64,000 nucleotides of DNA, from contig NZ_BSSV01000003.1 of assembly GCF_030161435.1 (NCBI RefSeq), forward strand, positions 409,846 to 473,845, in the 5' to 3' direction. Position numbers and translations under genes: made by a program. How positions within the stretch are numbered: the first letter of the stretch is position 1; every line of letters begins with the position of its first letter. A model generated the notes under the pieces. The model did not search any database, was not told where the DNA came from, and saw nothing but the letters and a program-made list of their open reading frames with translations. The stretch is from Thalassotalea loyana (lineage in GTDB: Bacteria > Pseudomonadota > Gammaproteobacteria > Enterobacterales > Alteromonadaceae). Positions 57,691-64,000 of the stretch are shown here, one piece after another.

Positions 57691-58173
57691 TTAGGATAAA
57701 AAACTTGATGACTGTTTCAAATACTCGAAAAACCACTCAATAACTAAATTAAACTCAGGAATCAATAGTGACGATTGCCACCAGTTTGTGCTACTTGCAG
57801 GGGTAAAAGCATCCATAAAAAACAACACAGCACTTGAGACCAGCACACCACGGAGTGCACCGAACACTAATCCAAGCATTCGATCAGTACCAGAAAGACC
57901 CGTTTTATTAACAAGTTCACCGATAAGATAGTTGATTAATGCACCAAGAATTAAGGTTGAAATAAAGAGGATTGCTATAGCTGCTGCGTTGCGCAACAAA
58001 GGATCTGAGAGGTTAGTTAAAAGAGTCGCGAGGTTTGCATAAAATTGACTGGCTACGAAAAACGCCGACGCCCAGATAATGAGAGAGATTGCTTCTTTAA
58101 CAAAGCCCCTCACTAAACTAATTAGCGTTGATATGCCAATCACCGCTAAGATGGCATAATCTATCCAAACCAT
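57691..58173 (-). CDS. cvpA: Colicin V production protein CvpA
   Basis: A 160-residue inner-membrane protein with about four helices ([28 protein letters not shown] at the N-terminus). Features [27 protein letters not shown] are the conserved family core. It is needed for colicin V production and is linked to purF across gammaproteobacteria; its primary role is not settled. Here it precedes purF and follows dedD by 72 bases. Confidence 0.96.
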   Translation of the reverse strand: MVWIDYAILAVIGISTLISLVRGFVKEAISLIIWASAFFVASQFYANLATLLTNLSDPLLRNAAAIAILFISTLILGALINYLIGELVNKTGLSGTDRMLGLVFGALRGVLVSSAVLFFMDAFTPASSTNWWQSSLLIPEFNLVIEWFFEYLKQSSSFLS

Positions 58174-58245
58174 AAATCGAATAATCTCATTACTTATGAG
58201 GCGCGCATTCTATCAGAACGTTTGCCCTAAACCTATTAATTTTTA

Positions 58246-58875
58246 TTATTTTGTTGGGCTATATTTGGCAATTTTTCCTGTCACTTTAGCAATCTTAGCT
58301 AAATCAGGAATTTGCTTTTCTAATTTTGATTTACTGATATCTGGACCAACGAAAACTTTAGTCAATGTTCGGTTTTTAGTATTAACTGGCTTAGTGAATA
58401 CTACATAGCCAGCGTCCTTCAATTTCTTTACTAAATCATCAACATTTTTTTTCTTACTGAAACTGCCAAGCTGAATAACCCATGCGTCACCAGTTACCTG
58501 TTCGACAGATTTGGTTTTAGGTTTTGCTGCAACTGGTTTTTCTATTGATGCTGGTTTTTCCATCGTAGTGATTGTAAGAGAATCGCTCGCTTGAATCGTT
58601 TTTTCTTTCGTATCATTTTGAGCAGTTTCTTCTGCACCTGATACATCGTCGATCGCAGTATCGTCTTCAATAAGTGGCTTATCAATGGCATTCAGCTTTT
58701 GTTCGGGGAATTCTTTTGGTGTTGTTACATTTTCAACCTGAGGAGGTTGCGGAATTTGCTCAAACTCTTCTTGATAGGTTTTCTTTTTGCCATCTAACAA
58801 ATCAGGTAGGAAGATAATTGCAGCTGCTGCCACAATGACTGTACCGACGATACGATTTTGAAACGGTGTAGACAA
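58246..58875 (-). CDS. dedD: Cell division protein DedD (SPOR domain)
   Basis: A 209-residue bitopic septal protein. A single N-terminal helix (NRIVGTVIVAAAAIIFLPDLL) is followed by an acidic/Pro-rich linker and a C-terminal SPOR domain (about 125-205, AWVIQLGSFSKKKNVDDLVKKLKDAGYVVF). SPOR domains bind denuded septal peptidoglycan. Order folC-dedD-cvpA matches related species. Confidence 0.93.
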   Translation of the reverse strand: MSTPFQNRIVGTVIVAAAAIIFLPDLLDGKKKTYQEEFEQIPQPPQVENVTTPKEFPEQKLNAIDKPLIEDDTAIDDVSGAEETAQNDTKEKTIQASDSLTITTMEKPASIEKPVAAKPKTKSVEQVTGDAWVIQLGSFSKKKNVDDLVKKLKDAGYVVFTKPVNTKNRTLTKVFVGPDISKSKLEKQIPDLAKIAKVTGKIAKYSPTK

Positions 58876-58884
58876 AAATAACTC

Positions 58885-60144
58885 CTAAATAAATAACTTA
58901 CGAACATCCGCAACGGTAAAAAATGATCCAAAAACTAAAATTAAATCATTATCTTCTGCGTTTTGTAATGCCATTTTAAAGGCCTGCTCAACATTGTCAA
59001 AACAATTAATGCGCTGAGTCTGATTGTCGAGCACTCGAGATAATTCTTCAGCATTAGCTGCTCTTGGAACATCTAAACTTGCAAGATACCAATGTGACGC
59101 ATGCGACTCGAACAAAGATAAAGTCCCTTTAATGTCCTTATCTTTTAACATACCAACAACACAATGGAGTTTTTCATATTGGTAATTTGACAAACTCTTG
59201 ACTAGATGTCGCCCCGCATGAGGGTTATGTGCAACATCAACAAGTACTTTAGGTAAGTCACTGAGTAGCTCCGTTCGACCTGCGACTTTGGTTTGATTGA
59301 TGACTTGATTAACGATTTCACTATCAAGCTCAATATCTAATTGGGTCAGTACCGTAAGCGCAGTTGCTACATTATCAACTGGAATAAAAGGCTGAGCTAA
59401 CTGGTCAATAGTCATGTCGTTGTTTCGGTAACACCATGTTGGACCTTTTTGCTCTACAGTAAAATCTTTACCACGATACTGTGCTCTAGCATTGATATTT
59501 TGTGCATGCTCGATAATTGACGTTATTTTTGTGGGTTCTCCAACAACAGCCACCTTTTCCGTGCGCATAATGCCAGCTTTTTCAAAACCGATAAGCTCTT
59601 TGGTATCCCCCAAGAAGGCTTGATGGTCTAAATCAATACTTGTAATAACCGCTATATCGGCATCCATAATGTTGGTTGCATCTAATCGTCCGCCAAGACC
59701 AACCTCAAGAATGACAACATCTGGCGCTATTTGTTGGCAAATCATAAGCGCTGCTAAGGTCGTGTATTCATAATAGGTTAACGAAATATCGCCACGAACA
59801 ATTTCAATTTGTTCAAATGCGGTAATTAATGGTTGGTCATTAACCTCCTGCTTATCAAGGCGTAACCTCTCATTAAACCGTTCAATATGAGGTGATGAAT
59901 ATACGGCAACAGACTTATCGTTGGCCAAGAGCATATTTTCTAAAAAAGCACAGGTTGTGCCTTTACCGTTAGTTCCGGCAACCGTAATAACGGTAGAGTT
60001 TGATAAAGAAATATTGAGGCGTTGAGCGACCTCAGATATTCGAGTCAGTCCAAGATCAATTTCTTGTTGATGAATAGACTCTAAATAAGAAAGCCAATTA
60101 TCAAGTGAAGCATTTGATAATTGGCTAGGTAATGAATTTGTCAT
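58885..60144 (-). CDS. folC: Bifunctional folylpolyglutamate/dihydrofolate synthase
   Basis: A 419-residue Mur-ligase-type enzyme adding glutamate to folates and making dihydrofolate. The P-loop VAGTNGKGTTCAFLENML near 57, YSSPHIERFNERLR, VGLGGRLDATN and SIDLDHQAFLGDT are conserved. The C-terminal half has VDVAHNPHAGRHL and VFGSFFTVADVRKL. It follows accD by seven bases and precedes dedD by nine, so the block is likely one transcript. Confidence 0.97.
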   Translation of the reverse strand: MTNSLPSQLSNASLDNWLSYLESIHQQEIDLGLTRISEVAQRLNISLSNSTVITVAGTNGKGTTCAFLENMLLANDKSVAVYSSPHIERFNERLRLDKQEVNDQPLITAFEQIEIVRGDISLTYYEYTTLAALMICQQIAPDVVILEVGLGGRLDATNIMDADIAVITSIDLDHQAFLGDTKELIGFEKAGIMRTEKVAVVGEPTKITSIIEHAQNINARAQYRGKDFTVEQKGPTWCYRNNDMTIDQLAQPFIPVDNVATALTVLTQLDIELDSEIVNQVINQTKVAGRTELLSDLPKVLVDVAHNPHAGRHLVKSLSNYQYEKLHCVVGMLKDKDIKGTLSLFESHASHWYLASLDVPRAANAEELSRVLDNQTQRINCFDNVEQAFKMALQNAEDNDLILVFGSFFTVADVRKLFI

Positions 60145-60151
60145 TTATTCT

Positions 60152-61018
60152 CTAATTAGCAACAGCCACTGGCGAGGGCTGGCCAGTAAATTTAGCAATT
60201 AAACGAGCTAATGAGTCACGCATTTCACGGCGATCAATAATCATATCAATTGCGCCTTTTTCTAATAAGAACTCACTACGTTGGAAACCTTCAGGTAGCT
60301 TTTCACGTACCGTTTGTTCAATGACGCGAGGACCAGCAAAACCAATTAATGCCTTAGGCTCTGCAACATTGATATCACCTAACATCGCTAAACTTGCTGA
60401 AACACCACCCATTGTAGGATCAGTTAATACTGAGACATACGGTAAACCTTTTTCACTCATTTTAGCCAATGCTGCACTTGTTTTCGCCATTTGCATTAAT
60501 GACATGAGTGCCTCTTGCATGCGTGCACCACCACTTGCCGAGAAACAAATTAATGGCAAATTATGTTCTAAACATACTTCAACTGCGGCAACAAAACGAG
60601 CACCAACAACCGACGCCATTGAACCACCTAAGAATGAAAATTCAAAAGATGCAGCGACTACCGGCATACCATGTAATTCACCACGCATAACAACAAGCGC
60701 ATCTTTCTCACCAGATACTTTTTGCGCTGATGAAATACGGTCTTTATATTTTTTTGAATCTTTAAACTTAAGAACATCTTTTGGCTCAAATTCCTCGCCA
60801 ATTTCAACTCGATTGTTTGTATCTAAAAAAGTTTCTAAGCGTTTACGTGCACTGATGCGCATATGGTGATCACACTTAGGGCAAACACTCATCGCACGTT
60901 CAAGTTCAACCTTGTAAAGCATTGCGTTACATGATGTACACTTTGTCCAAACACCTTCAGGAATGTTACTTTTTTGAGTTGTCTTAGCTTTTGGGAGAAT
61001 TTTTTCTATCCAGCTCAT
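60152..61018 (-). CDS. accD: Acetyl-CoA carboxylase carboxyltransferase subunit beta
   Basis: A 288-residue subunit of acetyl-CoA carboxylase. The N-terminal zinc ribbon has two CxxC pairs (CTSCN and CPKCD) at about 27-50, followed by the carboxyltransferase core with [21 protein letters not shown] and [21 protein letters not shown]. It carries carboxyl transfer from biotin to acetyl-CoA in fatty acid synthesis. It precedes folC as in other gammaproteobacteria. Confidence 0.98.
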   Translation of the reverse strand: MSWIEKILPKAKTTQKSNIPEGVWTKCTSCNAMLYKVELERAMSVCPKCDHHMRISARKRLETFLDTNNRVEIGEEFEPKDVLKFKDSKKYKDRISSAQKVSGEKDALVVMRGELHGMPVVAASFEFSFLGGSMASVVGARFVAAVEVCLEHNLPLICFSASGGARMQEALMSLMQMAKTSAALAKMSEKGLPYVSVLTDPTMGGVSASLAMLGDINVAEPKALIGFAGPRVIEQTVREKLPEGFQRSEFLLEKGAIDMIIDRREMRDSLARLIAKFTGQPSPVAVAN

Positions 61019-61073
61019 AATTCTTTTTAGCCTATTGCAATAAAATACGATTGATGATGGTTGTTTATCGTTA

Positions 61074-61133
61074 ATACCAATTAAAATATTGATTTAGTCA
61101 TCTCAGAGCGCAAATCATTTTTTCAATTGGTAT
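61074..61133. repeat. 60-base near-palindrome, candidate miniature repeat element
   Basis: ATACCAATT at 61074 and AATTGGTAT at 61125 are perfect 9-base terminal inverted arms. The arms extend to 22 bases with 19 pairs (to GATTT/AAATC) around a 16-base loop. It sits in the truA-accD gap of 267 bases, which otherwise holds no gene. The shape resembles dispersed intergenic palindromes seen in marine gammaproteobacteria. Only one copy was noticed here. Confidence 0.5.
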
Positions 61134-61285
61134 GTTTAATCATCAATTACTTGAAACTATACATATAACCGTGAATTAAACCACACTTAGCTGACAATCA
61201 GTTACAAAAAACTGGTCTGTTTTGTTTATTGTACTGCCACTTACCTCATTCACACTAATAGATGATGTTCATAATGAGCTGTATA

Positions 61286-62080
61286 TTAGCTGATTTGATC
61301 CGGCAAAAACAATGGTCCTAGGGGCTTGGTTGGTAGGTTAAATGTTTCAGGGTATGTAACGTCTACAAAATATAAACCACCTGCTGCTGCTGTCATACCC
61401 GCAACACAACGATTCTTAGCCTGCAACACGTCTGTCATCCATTCTACCGATTCTTGTTTTTTACCCACGCGAATTAAACTACCGGCAATATTTCTAATCA
61501 TATGATGTAAGAACGCATTACCTTTGACATCAATAACGATGTAATCTTGAATGCGATGAACATTAATATGTTCAATAGTACGAACCGGTGATGGTGCTTG
61601 ACAGTGAACTGTTCTAAATGACGTGAAATCATGTGTACCCACCAAAGCTTGCGCTGCTTTATGCATGAGTTTGTCATCTAGCGGATCATGAACAAAACAT
61701 AAGCCAGACGTTAATATTGCAGGTCTAAATGGCGCGTTGTATATAACATAACGATACCGACGAGATGTTGCGCTGAAACGCGCATGAAACTCTTCTGGAA
61801 CTTGTTTAACCCATGCAATAGCAATATCAGAAGGTAGGTTGGTATTTACGCCTAACGTCCACGCAACATCTTTGCGCTGCTTGGTCGTTTCAAAGTGTAC
61901 GATTTGATTGGTAGCATTAACACCTGTGTCCGTGCGACCTGCGCACACGACCTCGATAGGCTCGTCCGCTATTTTTGATAAGGCTTTTTCAAGCTCTTCT
62001 TGAACACTTGGTGAATGTTTTTGACGTTGCCAACCGCAGTAATTTTTACCATCGTATTGAACGCCTAAAGCATAGCGCAT
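61286..62080 (-). CDS. truA: tRNA pseudouridine(38-40) synthase TruA
   Basis: A 264-residue synthase acting on positions 38-40 of the anticodon stem. Catalytic Asp lies in CAGRTDTGVNATNQIVHF near 52; YRYVIYN and FLHHMIRNIAGSLIRVG are conserved. It follows fimV by 69 bases, the usual gammaproteobacterial neighbourhood. Confidence 0.97.
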   Translation of the reverse strand: MRYALGVQYDGKNYCGWQRQKHSPSVQEELEKALSKIADEPIEVVCAGRTDTGVNATNQIVHFETTKQRKDVAWTLGVNTNLPSDIAIAWVKQVPEEFHARFSATSRRYRYVIYNAPFRPAILTSGLCFVHDPLDDKLMHKAAQALVGTHDFTSFRTVHCQAPSPVRTIEHINVHRIQDYIVIDVKGNAFLHHMIRNIAGSLIRVGKKQESVEWMTDVLQAKNRCVAGMTAAAGGLYFVDVTYPETFNLPTKPLGPLFLPDQIS

Positions 62081-62149
62081 AACTACCTCCGATTAATGTG
62101 GAGGCGCATTATTACTAATTTTAATGCGCTTGCCAATGCCAGTTTATGA

Positions 62150-64000
62150 CTAATTTAAATTATCGAGTAATTGCTGAGCCTCAAACTGTTGTTGCGCATC
62201 ACCTAACTTAATCACATCTTGCAAAATAACTTCTGCGTTTTCTTCATCACCAATTTCAATATAGACTTTCGCGAGATCAAGTTTAGCAGCAACACCGTTA
62301 CTATCCTCTTCATCAATATCAGTATCATCTCCTGCGAACTCAGGGAATTCGTCTAAACCGACATCAATATTTTCTTTTTTATAAGGCTCGTCTCTTTCTG
62401 GCTCTAAAGACTCAGTGATCAAACTATCAACTGAAACAAAGTCAGCTGGTTCGTCATCGACATCACCAATCGCAATAAGGTCATCACCAATATCTAAATC
62501 ATCAATGACATCTTCAACGATCGGTTCTTCTGTGGTCACTGGCTTATTTTCTTCTTCGATATTCGCTAATAGCTCATCGAAATCTAAGTTATTTAACTCT
62601 TGGATGTCTTCAATTTCATTTGCTTCTGCAACTTCTTCCTTCGGTGAAGACTCACCATCACTTAACAGATCAGCCAACACATTAGAGTCGGTAAAATCCG
62701 GCGTTAGCTCAATAGGCTCTTGGTTTTCTTCTTCTGTCTCTGGCGCTTCGTTGAGTAAATTAGCTAACGTCTCCTCATCAAAAGGAGATTCAACATCTTC
62801 TATCTGATCGTTAACATCATTAATTAAGTCATCTTCAGCTTGACTATCGTCGGCAGAAACTTCCGCAAGTAAGGCATCAACATTTAACTCTTCTTCAAAG
62901 TTCTCAATGTCATTTACTTCACTGGTTTCTTGTACGACATCGTCAATATCGTCGCCAAGTTCAAGTAAGTCATCAATTTCATCTTGCGCATTTGGCGACT
63001 CAACTTCTTCAACCTGGATTGACTCTAAAATATCATCAACATCTAGGATTTCTTGATTATCTTCATCGTCCTCTGAAGTCACATTTGAGTCGGTATCTTG
63101 AACAGCAACATCAGTATTTGAGCCGACATCACTAAAGTCCATAGTTAAAAACTGCCCGACTGTTTCTTCAGTGAAGTTATCTATGTCCTGAGAATTGTCG
63201 ACATCACTGCTACCCTGCTCTGCATTATCAATAGTTTCTTCAGAGGCTGTGTCCTCTATTGTACTTTCAACTTCCCCTTCATCGTAAGTTGAAAGTAACG
63301 CATCAATATCATCAGGATCAGTTAATTCCACGTTTTCCTTAACTGAATCATCTTGAACACCTGAAATCTCGTCAATCAAAGCATCAATATCATCTACATC
63401 ATCAACGTCTTCACTTGCTTCTTGCTGTGTTACTTCAGCGACTTCATTTAATAACGCATCGATATCGTCAACGTCAGTAACGTCTTCACTTGCCTCTACT
63501 TGAGCTTCTTCAGCGACTTCATTTAATAATGCATCGATATCGTCAACGTCAGCAACGTCTTCACTTGCCTCTACTTGAGCTTCTTCAGCGACTTCATTTA
63601 ATAGTGCATCGATATCGTCAACGTCAGTAACGTCTTCACTTGCCTCTACTTGAGCTTCTTCAGCGACTTCATTTAATAACGCATCGATATCTTCAATGTC
63701 AGCAACGTCTTCACTTGCCTCTACTTGAGGTTCTTCAGCAACTTCATTTAATAGCGCATCGATATCTTCAACGTCAGCAACGTCTTCACTTGCCTCTACT
63801 TGAGCTTCTTCAGCGACTTCATTTAATAACGCATCGATATCGTCAACGTCAGTAACGTCTTCACTTGCCTCTACTTGAGTTTCTTCAGCAACTTCATTTA
63901 AAAGCGCATCGATATCATCTGGATCCGCAACTTCTTCACTTGCCGCTGGTTGAGGTTCTTCAGCAACTTCATTTAATAGCGCATCGATATCGTCTGGATC
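62150..64000 (-). CDS. fimV: FimV-like protein C-terminal part (partial, cut at right edge)
   Basis: The minus-strand frame is open from the right edge to a stop at 62150 (at least 616 codons). An internal Met at 63379 is not the start, because the frame continues upstream through the repeat array. The visible part is very acidic (Asp/Glu rich) with DIDALL-type motifs throughout and ends in a TPR-like FimV C-terminal domain (KLDLAKVYIEIGDEENAEVILQDVIKLG). FimV is a polar hub protein that in relatives binds peptidoglycan through an N-terminal LysM and controls motility and pili. The LysM and membrane segment would lie outside the window. Its place next to truA is the usual one. Confidence 0.9.
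   Translation of the reverse strand, partial: DPDDIDALLNEVAEEPQPAASEEVADPDDIDALLNEVAEETQVEASEDVTDVDDIDALLNEVAEEAQVEASEDVADVEDIDALLNEVAEEPQVEASEDVADIEDIDALLNEVAEEAQVEASEDVTDVDDIDALLNEVAEEAQVEASEDVADVDDIDALLNEVAEEAQVEASEDVTDVDDIDALLNEVAEVTQQEASEDVDDVDDIDALIDEISGVQDDSVKENVELTDPDDIDALLSTYDEGEVESTIEDTASEETIDNAEQGSSDVDNSQDIDNFTEETVGQFLTMDFSDVGSNTDVAVQDTDSNVTSEDDEDNQEILDVDDILESIQVEEVESPNAQDEIDDLLELGDDIDDVVQETSEVNDIENFEEELNVDALLAEVSADDSQAEDDLINDVNDQIEDVESPFDEETLANLLNEAPETEEENQEPIELTPDFTDSNVLADLLSDGESSPKEEVAEANEIEDIQELNNLDFDELLANIEEENKPVTTEEPIVEDVIDDLDIGDDLIAIGDVDDEPADFVSVDSLITESLEPERDEPYKKENIDVGLDEFPEFAGDDTDIDEEDSNGVAAKLDLAKVYIEIGDEENAEVILQDVIKLGDAQQQFEAQQLLDNLN
63366..64000 (-). repeat. 75-base tandem repeat array within fimV
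   Basis: Eight near-identical units with an exact 75-base period begin (at ACTTCATTTA) at 63441, 63516, 63591, 63666, 63741, 63816, 63891 and 63966; a more diverged ninth lies at 63366. Each encodes 25 residues of the form DIDALLNEVAEE-x-QVEASEDV. Differences are mostly single bases, so copies are recent and probably vary in number. The array continues past the right edge. Confidence 0.92.

Noticed and set aside
60321..60869. 182-residue plus-strand frame opposite accD
   Set aside because: accD on the minus strand has full family motifs; the opposite frame has none.
63379..63381. ATG at 63379 as the start of fimV
   Set aside because: The same frame continues without a stop through the 75-base repeats to the window edge, so this Met is internal.
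63640..63855. Plus-strand 71-residue Leu/Gln/His-rich frame
   Set aside because: It is the antisense reading of the fimV repeats.
63366..64000. CRISPR array
   Set aside because: The 75-base units are contiguous, coding and have no unique spacers; they encode an acidic protein repeat.

Overview
The window is chromosomal DNA of a marine gammaproteobacterium, most likely Alteromonadales and probably near Colwelliaceae (Colwellia/Thalassotalea). This rests on low-to-moderate GC, recognisable housekeeping blocks (rlmE-ftsH-folP-glmM-tpiA-secG-tRNA-Leu; dapB-carA-carB-greA; fimV-truA-accD-folC-dedD-cvpA-purF; smc-zipA-ligA), a DUF3392-like protein next to ligA, and marine polysaccharide and TonB-receptor functions. 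The genus is an inference; no rRNA is present.

Region 1 (1-5334) holds a large secreted GH16 glucanase lipoprotein cut by the left edge. It is divergent from a LytS/LytTR two-component pair. The 485-base gap between them carries two pairs of direct repeats, each with exact 21-base spacing as expected for LytTR binding sites, plus a LacI-like palindrome. Region 2 (5344-18062) is an accessory catabolic island. One LysR-type regulator is divergent from an operon of acyl-CoA dehydrogenase (ACAD10/11 type), SDR, APH-like kinase, histidine phosphatase and SDR. A second is divergent from class II aldolase, acyl-CoA synthetase and a BASS transporter, with a TonB-dependent receptor alongside. The kinase plus dehydrogenase pair resembles the 4-hydroxyacyl-CoA chemistry of Pseudomonas LvaA/LvaC and animal ACAD10/11. 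Region 3 (18348-20874) is a small citrulline/ornithine catabolic unit (CtlX, ornithine cyclodeaminase, Lrp-type regulator).

Region 4 (21065-39307) is mostly core: tRNA-Leu(GAG), secG, tpiA, glmM, folP, ftsH, rlmE, yhbY, greA, carB, carA, dapB, an FKBP-type isomerase, an NhaC-type antiporter with a perfect consensus promoter, and an M48 lipoprotein peptidase. Region 5 (39417-45324) holds two spondin-domain exported proteins running into an OmpR/histidine kinase pair, with three 11-base direct repeats upstream, then a secreted 2H-phosphoesterase-like protein and small membrane or Rossmann proteins. Region 6 (45324-64000) is core again: ligA, zipA, smc, cysZ, efpL, miaE, a Yip1 protein, purF, cvpA, dedD, folC, accD, truA and fimV. 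The fimV gene is cut by the right edge and shows a near-perfect 75-base tandem repeat array.

No insertion sequence, CRISPR array, prophage or rRNA was seen. The most unusual parts are the hydroxyacid-type catabolic island, the LytTR-GH16 regulatory region and the spondin/two-component operon.
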